DNA of 64,000 nucleotides from Malania oleifera. Lineage: Eukaryota; Streptophyta; Magnoliopsida; Santalales; Ximeniaceae. The stretch is taken from NCBI RefSeq assembly GCF_029873635.1, contig NC_080420.1:27829032-27893031 (forward strand). Direction: 5' to 3'. Of the stretch, positions 44,527-56,428 are shown piece after piece. The notes beneath the pieces were generated by a model. That model saw nothing but the letters and a program-made list of their open reading frames with translations, was not told the origin of the DNA and made no database searches. A program made the translations under genes and the position numbers. The number at the start of each line of letters is the position of its first letter. Position 1 is the first letter of the stretch.

Positions 44527-44645
44527 GGCAGTCGTCTGCCATGACATGGCAGTCATCTGTCATAGTTAAAATTTAAACCCAGAATACTTTTATTAAACCC
44601 TTTAACTTGCCAGTTGTCTGTCCATAGATAGACAGTCATCTGTCA
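44527..44645 (-). promoter_or_regulatory. U3 palindrome array of J (CAGTCGTCTGTC type)
   Basis: GGCAGTCGTCTGCC, GGCAGTCATCTGTC, GCCAGTTGTCTGTCC and GACAGTCATCTGTC in 120 bp. Same type as element C, the closest family by this criterion. Confidence 0.65.
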
Positions 44646-45098
44646 GGAACACTGTTTATCAGAAACTATCTTTTTATTTTGAACACTTTCCTTCCTTTAA
44701 GACCTTTGTTACTTTAATTTCAAAAACATGTTTTAAGCTCTTTAAAACAAAGTGTTTCTTAGTTTCTTTTGTTTTTATAAGAGCTTCACATATCTAAATG
44801 ACATTTGGTTTTGAAGTACTTACAACAGTTCTTCTAACTATAGTCTTCTTAAATCCTTCAGCCTCCTTCAGCCTTTTGAGGTTCACTTTTGACTTTGGGT
44901 TTGCTTGCCCTTAAGCTTCTTTGTTTGTCATTCATTGCCTTCAATATTCTAAGGAGCTTTCACTAGATTAATATTAAACTTCAACTTATCAACCTTGAGA
45001 GTTCTTTTACCTAAAACACATCACTTAACATCATATGTTAAAGCATCCTTCATTTTGTTATCATCAAAACAGGATTGAAAAGTCCAGTTAAGTCAACC

Positions 45099-47650
45099 TC
45101 ATCCTACTAGCCCCATGCCCATGTGTGAAGAATCATCCCCCCAAAAGGCCCCTATTTTGAAATAATACCTCAGGGTACATTGCTCAGAAAGCCCCAAGTC
45201 CATTGACGAATAAAAGTCAAGTCCTTATTTTAAACAAAAAAACCCAAACCCATATTTTGAAAAGCCCCGACCTAATTTTTAAACAAATGGGCCAAGCACA
45301 TATTTTTAAAGCCCAATTTTTAAACAAAAATCCCTAAGCCCATGTTTTAAAACAAAAACTTCGAAGCCCATATTTTAAACAAAAGCCCTAAGCCCATATT
45401 TTAAAACAAAAGCCTAGACCCAATTTTTAGAAAGCCCCTAAGCTCATTTTTTTTTTAATGAAAGGCCCAGTTTTTAAGCAGAACCAGGCCCAGTTTTTAA
45501 AGCCCCCAGGGCCACCATTTTAAATCAAAAAACCCAAGCCCAATGTTAAAATGAAAGGCCCATTATTTCAAAAAGGAAAGAGCCCCACCAGACCACTGTT
45601 GAAGCATTAAACCCTGAGTCAAGCCCAATTAGGGCTGATCTGGCCCACCTGACGCAAGCCCAAACCATTGACCTCACCAGAGTCTAAACCATGGTCAAGC
45701 CCAATTGGGTCTTACCTGACCCACCTGACCCAAACCTAAACCATTGACCCAACCAAACCACAGACCAAACCCGAGTACTAACCAGGGTCTAACTAGAACC
45801 CAAACCAGGGTCCGAACCAGAGTCCAAACTAGAACCCAAACCACGGCCCCCATCTTGACTTAACACAAACAGAGTCTAACTAGAGCACTAACCAGGGTCC
45901 AACCTAAGTCTAACCAGAGTCCAAATTAACTAGAACCCTAACAATAGTCTGAATCAAAGTCAACCCTAGTCCAACCAAGAACCCTAAACATTGTTCCTAG
46001 CCTAGGAGACTATTTGGCTCCCATGAAAATCCAACCAAAAATCCTAACAAATTAGAACACACATTGTCAAAAAGGAAGAAAGTATAAGCACTTATCTGTG
46101 TCCTAATAAAATAAAACAAGTCTATATGATTTGTTGAATCTACAAGAAAAAAGACAACACGCTGTTAGATTTAAGAGAATCAGTGAGTAAAATAGAAGGA
46201 CTAGAGTTAGCAATTCAAAAACTAGAGAAAAACATATAACGGTGAGAAAATATAAATTCAAGAGAATTAGAGAGAACAACAGAGAACATAGAATCATAAA
46301 ATCGGAAAGAACAATAGAGAACAAAGAATTTTAGAACCAGAGAAGAACTAGAGAGAACCGGAGAAAACAAAGAAGATGATATCAGAGAGAAAATGTAGAG
46401 AGGAGAGAAGAGAGAAGGAGAAAAGCAAGAGGAACTGCGCAGAAGAAGAGGAGAGAGTAAAACACACAGGAAAATGAGGGTGAAAATGTAAAAAAGAAAG
46501 GTTATTATACCACGGCTATAGTGGGACACATGTCACCACTCAAGTGGTGACACGTGGCACAAAAAGGTCAAGTCTCACTCAAGTGACATGGATGAATCTG
46601 AACCGTTCGATATGTGTTTTCTCTGAACGACCAGATTTCTACCACATTAGTAATCTTGAGCAAATTATACAGACCAACCGTAGGCTGACACGTGGCTGGT
46701 GACATCATGCTGACGTCAGCCTGCCACAATAAAAAAAAAATCACCGGGTGGTGCCACGTGGCAGGTGATGTCATGCTAACGTCATCCTATCAAAAAAAAA
46801 AAGTGGAAGGCTACTACCACGTGTCTCCACCGTGGGTGGACATGTGGCCCACCCAAACTAAAACGGTCCAGATCAGTTGAACCGATATGGCATTTTCTAA
46901 TTTTTTATTTTATTTTATTTTATTTTATTTTCTATAAAATCAATTTTAGTTAGATTTTAAATTAAATATGGAAAAAATTAGAGAAAAATAGGGAAAATCA
47001 GGAAAAATATTTTGAAAACCATAAAAATAAGAAAAAATATTTTTAGGTTGTTTTGAGCCGAAATTAATGAGAAAAAAATCTTTAAAATATTAAAAAAATT
47101 TAGAAAATTTTTTAAAATTCCAAAAAAAATTATAAACTTTTGAAAAAATCTTTGGATATTTTTAAAACTCTTTTGTTTCAAAATTTAGCAATTTTTCCCA
47201 ATTTTTCTCCCGAGTGTTTCCCTATAATTTTGAAAAGGGTAGTGGGATATTTCCGACTTCACTTGTATTAGCTCTGAGGGGGGTTTATCTTATAAGATCC
47301 CCTCGTTTGGAAGTCTTATTAGACATTCCTAAATCACACCTTAATTTACATTCCCCTTTTAAACTTTTAATTATTTATTTATTTTATTTTAAAAGGAGTT
47401 AACTAAAGATCATCAAATTCAATTTTGGAATAATTCCTAATTAATTAGGTACCGATCATCAAATTAATACCTTCCCTTAACATAACTAAACTCTTGATCC
47501 CAACTCTGGTAAAAACATATCAAAACTACTGGTTCCTTAACTTAAGATTAGTCTAAATACCAATTAAATAAGTAGTAATTAGGTGTTCTAACCATATCTA
47601 GGTAAATAATAGGTTAGTGAGGACTCTATTTTCAGGGGCATGTTGCGACA
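45099..47650 (+). repeat. 3' LTR of gypsy F, second part
   Basis: Continues after J and ends GTTGCGACA at 47650. 45230-45560 is built of repeats alternating AAGCCCA with TTTTAAAACAAAA, equivalent to 26140-26400 in E. 46215-46480 is purine-rich on the plus strand. The last 250 bp match the E LTR tail (CTAATTAATTAGGTACCG, TAATACCTTCCC, GGTTAGTGAGGACTC). The flank after 47650 begins catag. Confidence 0.75.
46480..46870 (-). promoter_or_regulatory. G-box/ABRE cluster and antisense TATA in the F LTR
   Basis: Four CACGTG cores at 46551, 46689, 46755 and 46818, in the contexts ACACGTGGC and CCACGTGGC typical of plant ABRE/G-box sites bound by bZIP or bHLH proteins, and one palindromic TGACGTCA at 46713. 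On the minus strand TATAATAA (46502-46509) and a CT-rich leader follow. Same order as in E (25160-25700). Confidence 0.5.
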
Positions 47651-49799
47651 CATAGTTACGCCCAAAATGTAACAATATAAACTTCTGAGCTAAATTATTG
47701 ATGCTCCCTCATGTTTATCGGTGCATGTCTTACCAACCCTAACAAGCGATAATGAGAGCTTGAGAATTGAACAGGTTCAAAAAGGCTTGGTAAATAATTA
47801 GTGTCTCATTTTACAACAACCTATCAAAGAGCTAAATTACATAAACTGTGCTGATGGGAGAGCAGCAGAAGACCTTAAAGCTCAAAATGCCTTTGTCGTC
47901 ATTGATCAGTGGCTATCCCATATAATTACATGCACAAGCTCACCCTTTATGTTGGGAGTCCCTTCGCTATCACATATTATTTACTACCACACAATGTTGT
48001 TTCGCAAAAGCAGAACAGAAATGATGGAACACGGAACAGTACCCATGCCATGATGTGAGCTTACATATAATTCTATCTGGATGGATGCACGACAGCTTTC
48101 AGGGAAAAATGATTCTTTCTGAATGGCAAAATTTTGTTTCTTTAAGCAACCTTATCACCCCAAATTAAAATAGCACTGTGCTCATTTTTCTTCCATCGTT
48201 TCCTTCATTTTCCTTTCTGCATTTGTAATTCATGGGAGGCAGGGGACCAAATGTGTCGCAGTCTGTCTTTTTGAAAGGTGAAGTATCACAGTCAAGTTAA
48301 TTGAACCCCCATTGATTACGGTAGGTGTTTTTTATTTTTTGACTTTAGGTTTGTAGGGTGCCGAACGAACAATCATATTATCGTCTATATTTTTTTTCTT
48401 TTGCTTGAGTATATATCATTTCCAATGAATTTCTATCGTCACGACGTGCTGGAGGTCTACCACCAATGCATGGAGGTGATCTTTAAACTGTCTCAAGTTG
48501 AATGGCAAGCTTGAATCAATGAAGAGAAAAGCTTAGGTGCCATGGGGTATGCTATGCCCCCCTCCATAAAAATCCTCTCAATCGTGTCATGTTGCTTCTG
48601 GAGAGCAAAACTATTTACACAACACAATTTTTTAGTGGATGGGAGCCTCGCTCATAAATGAAAATGCATACGAGAGAGAAAATATTGTGTCCCAGCCAGT
48701 TGGTATCCAATAATCCAAAAAACATATGACATATATCCGTGTTTGTATCGTGTAGAAATCAACTTACTTGATACGTTACAGCGAGAACGAGCATGCACTA
48801 TAAATACATAGATATACTTTGAATGGTTACTTAGCCAACTATAATACACTATTACATTATTTACATGCTATATATATTATTACATTCTCAAGCACAAGAT
48901 TCGGGTTGAAGACCCATTCGAGGCACAATATTTAAATCGACTATAGATATATTATAGTATGCTAAGTATAATATATTCTTTATTATTAATAATGAGATTA
49001 TTCTTTTTTTGAAAGGTAATTATCATTATATTATAGTTATTTTTTAATGTAATATATTGGTGTTCAAAGTCTTTGGATTACTCAACTAATTTATTCATGT
49101 AACTAATTCTTTACTCTCCGAACAACTTAATTAATTTTAATTGAAAATTTATAATTGGATGGACTTAAATCTTAACTATATTTTTGTGTCTAGATTGATT
49201 AAGTTTAAACATATCGTGCAAAATAAAAACTTGATTATATTTTAGATGATAAAATTAGTAAGCTAGGATGAAAGTTTGAATATATATAATTAATTTTTTT
49301 TTTTTTTTTTTGTAAAAAATGTTGGAAGGGAATGGATAACGTGAATAATATATCGGATACCTGTAATATTGCATAGATTGGAATGAGAAATGTCTATTGA
49401 ATTTAAATATACTTGTAAACATAAAAATGATGTAACAATAATTATGATATATTCATAAATTTAAGTTGGAAATGAAACAACACAAAATGACAAGAATTTA
49501 TTCATGATAATTTTAGAAAATCATATAAATTTTACAATTTAAATATTTTTTAAATTTTTGAAGATTTATTAAATGTGTGGAACCTCAAGAACCAAACACT
49601 AAGACCCCAATTGCAAATTCGAAAATTTTGAGAAAAAAATAAAATTCAAAATAATCTTCTTCTTTTTTTCTATTAACTTTACACATTATTAAAATATTAG
49701 AAAGGAAAAAAATAGAAAAACTCCCAAAGTTTTAGGGAGGTAAGAGGTCCACAAAATATATAACGTCACATAGTCATTACTTTATTGGATACCAACTAG
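47651..49799. other. 2.1 kb without gene or recognised repeat
   Basis: Mixed-composition sequence to about 48850, then strongly AT-rich DNA with poly-T (49291-49310). No open frame above about 65 codons and no transposon ends seen. It may be a piece of the original host intergenic DNA. Confidence 0.4.
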
Positions 49800-51328
49800 G
49801 TCATTGATTTGGTACCTGCTTGGTACCCAATATTTTTGCGCATGTAAGGGTGAAAATTGGTCAAAGATAAATTAATGGAGTCGCCATTAACATGTTATTT
49901 TTTTTTCTAGTTATATTATCTAATTAATTACTAGTTGTTTATTAGCCTTTTAGTCACACTTGGTCTAATAAACAAGTAACCATGATTTGTGCAAATAAGT
50001 CGGGCTCAGGAGTACATAGGGAAAGGTATTAGCACTTGCTATTCTTCTGTCTACAAGCATTACTTGGTTAGCATAAGATTACCTTCAAATTCAAACAATC
50101 AAGAATCAAATTCTTCTAAAGCACAAGCTTATGTAAACAGAGACTTTCTTAAACTCAGGAAACAAAAAATCATCTATAAATATAACTCTCAAATCCATAA
50201 TCGGATTGATTTTATTATGTGTTTTTCAAGTTTATTTAAATGACTCATCATTAAATATTGGGTGGCCCTACACAAGACTAAGACCAAGCACCCTCACCTC
50301 TTAAAACCGTCAAAGGTTGCATATATATATATATATATATAGCCTCCAAGGTCCATTATCCGATTCATTTGAATATGTGCTTTTCAATTTTATTATTTGC
50401 CTTGCCTTGTAATATTTTGAGAGGTCCTACACAAGACAGAAATCCCTCTCACCTACGGATTGCAAAGGTACGCACAAACGAAATCCCGAGTTCCATCGTC
50501 AAATTCATTTTAATATATGCTTTTAAAAGTTATTATTTACCTTGCCATTGAATGTTAAAAGGCCCTACATAGACAAAGGCTCCTATCTCGAAAAGCATGT
50601 ACAAAAATAACCCCTAAGTTTGTCATCTAATTAATTAAAAAAGTGAGTAAATTAAACACTAGCAAACACATGAAATTTGAAAGTCTAGTGGAACCACATT
50701 GTGTGAAGGTGAGGTGATTTGACTAAACTGTCCGGCTTTGAGAATATAAGGTGAGGTTTGAATACCCCAATGTCAATAGATCCCATCATAGAAGACACAT
50801 GCTTCCTTACGCACATGCAAGTTAAATGGAGAAAGGCACACATGAACTAACATGCACAACTAGAAAAAAGACAAATGAAAGACACCAAACAAAGTCCAAA
50901 ATTCTTAGGAAAATGGCCTTAGAGGGCCGAGGAATCTCCCACAATTTTTGTACATTTTTCAAAATTTTTATTTAATTTTTTGGAAAATTTTCTAGAATTT
51001 ATAAAAATTTTCTATGGACTTTCTCTATTTTTTTTCAAATCTTTTTTTTTTTAATGGAAACTTTCTCTTTTCTTGAATTTATGATTTCTTTTCTTTAAAA
51101 AAAAAAATCCTTTTTTTTGGAATTTTTGGAGTTTTTCTAATTTTTTCAATATATTTCTATTTTGAAATTTAAAAAAAAAAAAAATTATACTAGCGTAATG
51201 AAAACTTACCCATCATGGTCTCCTTGTATAAACAAGGCCCACACATACTTAAATCCTGTAGACTGTGCTTTAGATCCATAACCATAGTATGGTGATCACT
51301 TACCTTAAGACCCATCAATTCAATTCTC
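49800..51328 (-). repeat. Decayed gypsy LTR fragment M
   Basis: Minus-strand match to the E/F LTR tail: GGAGTCGCCATTAAC (49880-49894), a CGGGCTCAGGAGTACATAGGG block and AAAGGTATTAGCACTTGC (50022-50039). The T/A-rich AATTTTTCT region (50930-51180) resembles E 24640-25060. It is interrupted at 51329-51340 by the LINE. Both ends are eroded. Confidence 0.65.
50195..50640. repeat. About 150-bp degenerate tandem repeat x3
   Basis: Three units share TCCATxxTCxxATTxATTTTA/GAATATGTGCTTTT, TTATTTxCCTTGCC and GGCCCTACACAAGAC elements. An AT microsatellite occupies 50323-50341. Located inside LTR fragment M. Confidence 0.6.
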
Positions 51329-51340
51329 CCAAAATGTTTT
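51329..51340. repeat. LINE target site duplication, left copy
   Basis: CCAAAATGTTTT, identical to 59886-59897. Twelve bases is a normal length for L1-type insertion. Confidence 0.9.
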
Positions 51341-51843
51341 TTTTTTTTTTTTTTAACTAAAGGAGGGTGGCACCTCCAAATATTTATTAATATACCCTCA
51401 CTTTTGACGGAGAAATACCGAGGTTACAAGACAAGCATTGGAAGATTACAGTAAAAAAAAAAAAGAAAATAGACATTAAAGGCCTCCCAAAGACAACACC
51501 AACAACCAACCAAAACAGGATTATCAATCCAAATAAAGATAAATAAGAAACAAATCTAAACAGACCTAAAAAAAATAAAAATAATAAAATAAACTAAAAT
51601 AAAAAAAATCTAAACCAAGCAAACAAAAATCAAGAGGATGAACTAATGACGAAGGGAAGTAAGACCCAACATATCCATCCAAAGGATACCTTTCAGAGAA
51701 TATGGTAAAAGATGTTGTTTTTCATAAATGACATTGTTTCCCATTTCTCCTTCTCTAGCAAAAAAATCAGTCGTACTATTATCTTCCCTATATTAATGGA
51801 TCACCATGAAGTTCACTCCTTCTAGCTCCGCAATGAGGTCCTC

Positions 51844-52060
51844 CTAAAAATCCCAAAGATACCACAAGATACATCTACCTTTCCAAAACCAATCAACAAC
51901 AATTCTCGAGTCACTTTCAATAATAACATTAAAATAATGAAGTTGTTTGCATAAACGAATTCCTTCTAAGATTGCTTTTAATTCCTCACTATTGTTCGTA
52001 CCATTGCCAAAATACTTTGAAAAAGCCGCTTTCATCATGTCATGGCTGTCCCGAATGATT
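51844..52060 (-). pseudogene. LINE RNase H domain
   Basis: Open frame with GNGTNNSEELKAILEGIRLC and NVIIESDSRIVVDWF, the second half of a plant-type RNase H (RVT_3). The first catalytic Asp region lies upstream in another frame (near 52140). Plant L1 ORF2 proteins often end in this domain. Confidence 0.85.
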
Positions 52061-52559
52061 CCTCCACCTCTTGAAGTACTAGGATTGCCCCTACAACTCT
52101 CATCATAATTAATTTTTATCCACCCTACTGGGGGTTTAACCCACGAGATAATTGTTTTAAGCCTGGCGCAAACTCCCTAATGTTGAATTTGAGACTCTTT
52201 CAAAATTGTAATGTTCGATATCTTCAGTTTTCAAAAAGAATTAAAACTCTCTACTAAAGAATTAACCCAGTATCAAACACTTCTCCACGTCTGATCCGCA
52301 CTTTGGTAAACTCCTTCCATTCTCACTTTGCATCTTTGATTCCAGAGGCACCACGTAATCAAACACAAAATCAGACCGATTAAAATACCTTTAATAGATG
52401 ATTTTCGAGCATAGTGGAACCAGTTTGTAATTCTGCTTTTCCAAGGAAGGAACCATTGGAAATGAATCTTCTACATCACACTAGCCCGACGCCAAATCTT
52501 TGAAGTCACCTCACCTAAAAAAAGAATGCGATCAGTGTTTTTTTGATTTCTCTACACAC

Positions 52560-53400
52560 TGCAATCACAAGTCGAAGCCATCGATATTCCTTTTTCCTGA
52601 ATTCTATCATCTACTGCTAAGCATCTAAACCAAACTTTCCATAAACACATTGCGATTCTTCTAGGCAATAGAGAATGTCCAAACCAGTCATTCTACTCAA
52701 AATTATCACTTCTGCTCCTCACTGCCTCTCATGCCATTTTTGTAAAGAAATTGCCATCAGGGGCAGGCTTCTAGATGAATATATCCTAACCACTTTTACC
52801 AGCTGACACATTATGCAAGATTTCCATTGTTTTTTCAGCCCCAGCCAATTCCATTAATTAATCAGAGTTCTAGTTGTTATTCAACCAGCAATCCTTAATA
52901 CACAGCTTCTTGATCGAAATATCCTCCATGCACACTGCTAACGGGCCTGATGTAAGCCACCTATCGAACCAAAAAAACAAATTTCCACATCTCACCAAAA
53001 TTTTAACACTATCCATAACTTCCGAAATGGTGGCCATCATAATTTTTTGAACCGAGAATCATTTGGTCTCCCCTTCCTTATTAATAAATAATCATTTCTG
53101 CAATATTTAGCCCTGAAAAAACCTGACCATAGATTGTTAGAAGTGGGCAGTCTAAAGGCAAATTTCATAAGAAGCAATTTTTGGACTTCTTTAAGATCTC
53201 TCAAGCTCATACCCCCTTCTGAGGTGGGTTTACAAATTTTCTCCCAAGAGTGCCAATGAATCTTCCTTTTACCTTTCACCTCTCTCCATAAAAAATTAGC
53301 AAGAAAAGAGTTGATGCGAGAAAATGTGATCTGTGAAACATTAATAACCGACATCAAATGTATCGTCATGCTAAACAACACATGTCTTAATAATCAATCT
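52560..53400 (-). pseudogene. LINE ORF2 thumb and zf-RVT region
   Basis: 53381-53037 reads INSFLANFLWREVKGKRKIHW, EGGMSLRDLKEVQKLLLMKFAFRL and GFFRAKYCRNDYLL, the typical post-RT segment of plant LINEs. The zf-RVT part (about 52560-52760) is visible only in fragments (WFRCLAVDD-like on the minus strand). Confidence 0.8.
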
Positions 53401-54725
53401 TCCATCTTGTGAGAGCAACTTAAATTTTCACCCTGCAATTTTCTTCCTAATCTTCTCCATAATAGGCTCCAAGATCCTAGAAGACAATTTTCCAAAAACC
53501 AAAGGTGCACCCAAATACGTAACTGGGAATTTACCTTCCATGAAACCCATAATTCTCAATAACCCACGTTTCTGAGCAGGAGTAATGTATTTCGGAAAGA
53601 ATAACGCAAACTTTGTCTTGCAAACTTTTTTACCCGACCACTTCTCATACATCTTTAGAGTGTAAACCAATTTCTAATAGACATTTTCCCACCATTTGCA
53701 CAAATAAGAATATCATCTGCATAAAGAAAATGCGAAACTAAAAAGGCCCCAATCGGATGATTAAATTGTCCAATACGACCTGTCTCATAGTTTTTCCTAA
53801 GCAACCTTGTCAAAACCTCCTCCATTATGATGAATAAATAAGGAAAAAGTGGATCCCCTTGCCTTAAGCATCTAGACAATTAAAAAAACCCTTTAAAAGT
53901 TTCGTTCATCATAACAAAAAACCAAGGGGACTCCACACAATTGTTTATGAGCTTGCAAAACCTCTCAAAGAAGCCAAAATCCTTAAGAACAACCAGAAAA
54001 AAAAAAAAAAGTCCAATTCACTCTGTCATAAGCTTTAGCCATATCCAGTTTTACCATCACATTGCCACCAGCCATTTGTTTGTGTAAAGATGAACTATTT
54101 TCTGTGCAAGCGTAATATTCTCAAAAATACTACAGTCGGGAATAAAAGCACCTTGATCATGTAAGACCAACTTATCAACAATCTCAGTTACCCTAAAAAC
54201 AATAATCTTGGAAAAAATTTTGTAAGTCACAGAGTATAAACTAATAGGCCTGAATTTATCAAAGTTAGAAGGATTGTCCACCTTCGGAATTAAAACAATA
54301 CACGAAGAGGAAAAGAACCTAGAAAGAGGAGTGCCTTGAAAAAAATTCTTTGCCGCATCCAAGACATCTTTTCTAACAATGTCCTAGCAAGAAATATAAA
54401 ATTTGTAGCCAAACCCATCTGGTCTCAAACTGCTTTCTTTGGGAATAAAGAACACCACTCTTTTAACTTCTTCTTCCGTCGTATCTGCGCAGAGAAAATT
54501 ATTATTAGTATCTAAAATCTGCTTTTGAATTAATTCGGAGAGATCACAAGGTTCATCCACTAAAGCCTCTAAGAGAAAATTATGAAAAAAGGTAGCAGCT
54601 TTATTATGTATTCCTTCCACACCATCCAAAATCCTCCCGTCATTCAGAACCATATGGTCTATACCCCTTATTCTGCCTCTAATTGATAACTGAATTGAAG
54701 AATTTAAAGTTTTGATCACCCTCAA
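53401..54725 (-). pseudogene. LINE reverse transcriptase
   Basis: Copies LINE RNA at the nicked target. FRPISLYSVTYKIFSK and DQGAFIPDCSIFENI (54330-54130), KLDMAKAYDRV (about 54050-54020, motif A), LRQGDPLFPYLF (motif B, about 53870-53835), FLYADDILIC (53730-53700, catalytic YADD-type box) and YLGAPLVFGK. Broken by frameshifts between these blocks, including one in the A-run near 54000. Confidence 0.92.
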
Positions 54726-54999
54726 TCAACCATTTTTTTTTTTCGCAATTTGTCCTATACGAGATGTTTCCCTATTCTCCCACACCTAAATCTCCAACTT
54801 AGTAGTCAAGTAATCGGTTTTGACCTCCTCAGAAAAATCTAATTGCAGCTGATTTTCTAGAGATTTCATCTTATCCTCGAGAGCTTGTAGGTTTTCTCCC
54901 ACTCCCAAAGATATTTTTATTTCATGCATGTAAAGCAACTTTAGTTCTCTTAAGACGAATAGTAAGCTTCAAAAGACCCGAGGCCAAGTCATTCCTAAT

Positions 55000-55746
55000 C
55001 TAGACATATTTAACGCACGAAAAAAGCAAATCATGCAAACTCCATATATTAAGGAACCGAAATGGGGCGGGGCCATACAAAGAGAATGATGTATTCGTAT
55101 ACACCTCCATAGGACTATGATCTGAGGACTTCCGACTCAGATATTTGAATTTAGTTGAACCATATAGGTTGGAAAAAGCATTATTAATAAGAACTCGGTC
55201 AAGCTTAGCCCAACTACGAGCCACCCCTTTATGGCCATTGCACCATGACATACGAGAGCCCTTGTTTGATAAATCAAAGAGACCATAATGATGTAAACAG
55301 ACATTAAACTCTATCATAGGTAAAAGTGGTCTTGGATTTCCACCAATTCTTTCTGCATCCATTCGAATAACATTAAAATCACCTAGGACCAACAAAGGGA
55401 AATCCAGTTGGTACGCCTCCAGTTGCCTCCATAATTCCCTTCTTTCAACATAAGAACATTTGGCATAAACAAAACCCACCAAAATCCTTTGGCAGTTCCT
55501 GAAGAACCACTTGGAGATCATCTGAGTCGTGATTGAAATCACTTCAAAGGCATTCATATCCTTCCAAAATAGCCACAATTTACCACCCTTATTTTCATTA
55601 GATATAAAATGGTGATAATTCAAAAAATTACCCAGGATTACCATCCGCTCCTCAGCCGCTAAAGGTTCTGAAATAACAAACAAACCAACATTAAACTTAT
55701 TAATCAGCTTCTTTAAACTTCCTGTAGACCCACCCAACCCTCTAAT
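55000..55746 (-). pseudogene. LINE apurinic-like endonuclease (EEP family)
   Basis: Nicks target DNA to start reverse transcription. An open frame of 245 codons from 55737, with NIRGLGGS just upstream (usual start of ORF2). Active-site features: SEPLAA (Glu), LVLGDFNVIR (Asp-Phe-Asn), NKGSRMSWCN and KSSDHSPM (Ser-Asp-His). All key residues are present; the frame ends in the linker to RT. Confidence 0.9.
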
Positions 55747-55772
55747 ATTCTAAAAAAAAAAAACAATATCAG

Positions 55773-56423
55773 TCATAAATTTAATTTATGCGGTCTAATG
55801 TGAACCCTCTGAGATTTCCTCGTAGATTTTTTCTTACCGATATTGGTGTTTTCAGAAGTCCATCCTTGCCTTGTATCAGAGTCATACATTTTTTCTTTGC
55901 CCTTCAACACTAAAATTTCACCTTCCACCCTCTCGGACGAATAACCTAGAGCCAATTCCCACCTTCAATTTGTTTAATACTGTCTACATGATCCACTTTC
56001 TATTGAGACATAGTTTTACCATATGAAACTCGAGTATCATCATCACACCCAACTTCCTCACACTCCTCTTCATCACTTTCTATTGAACCTTCATTCATAT
56101 TATTTTCCAAGCCTCTCTGCGGTACATCAGATTTTTGAATTGCATAATCTCCTTTTTCTTGAGTCGTAGGAATTTCTGGTAATATAGGGCACCTATCCTT
56201 GGTTGTTTTCGTCATCAGTACATTACTAGGTCCTGCTTCCTGTTCCACCCTCTTTGCCCCTTTATCCACATCGGTACTAGTTACCATTACACCGTCATTC
56301 GTCTTTGGTTTTCATATCTTTTTTTTTTCTTTATATTTTCCCTTATCCCTTCGCTTCTCTCCTACCCTGTAAACAATCGAGGTATGTCCTTGCCGACAAC
56401 ATTTAGAGCAGAAAAAACCCATC
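55773..56423 (-). pseudogene. LINE ORF1 C-terminal part with CCHC remnant
   Basis: Contains CSKCCRQGHTS (about 56410-56378), a CCHC knuckle with the last Cys changed to Tyr, a Lys/Arg-rich stretch, an acidic Glu/Asp segment (frame 56287-56000) and the end of ORF1 (55955-55773). The other part of ORF1 is on the far side of solo LTR H, starting at 58282. Confidence 0.8.
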
Positions 56424-56428
56424 TTTTC

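Larger units (their letters stand above)
40601..45098 (-). mobile_element. Copia element J: young, pol and U3 of 3' LTR deleted
   Basis: 5' LTR 42935 to about 45098, primer site 42921-42932, gag 42877 to about 41105, a few more codons matching the start of A protease (to about 41070), then a direct jump to the end portion of the 3' LTR (41069-40601). One deletion removed nearly all of pol, the polypurine tract and the first three quarters of the 3' LTR. The two LTR copies differ by about half a dozen changes over roughly 460 shared bases by eye, so this is the youngest insertion in the window. The right boundary is imprecise because the LTR terminus is mutated (GTCAACC). Confidence 0.88.
42935..45098 (-). 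repeat. 5' LTR of J
   Basis: About 2160 bp. TATA complement TATTTATA at 44147-44154. Unlike the other LTRs it has four 80-bp tandem repeats (44165-44490) between the TATA box and the palindromic array. The C-run/TCTTGGG end is near 42945-42962. Confidence 0.88.
28161..47650 (+). mobile_element. Ty3/gypsy element F (Tat/Ogre-like), 5' part missing
   Basis: Oldest layer of the stack. Internal sequence from 28161, RT fragment 28640-29150, RNase H and integrase 31385-33160, long 3' untranslated region with tandem repeats, and 3' LTR from 39616 to 47650. RT before integrase is the gypsy order, and RT/IN motifs match Tat/Ogre elements. Interrupted by E at its left, by G/K, L2, L and J. Its 5' LTR and gag should lie left of the window. 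Confidence 0.8.

Noticed and set aside
46103-46529. Minus-strand membrane-protein-like ORFs
   Set aside because: Phe/Ser/Leu-rich translation of a purine-rich LTR stretch, with no conserved domain; the E LTR equivalent does not preserve the protein.
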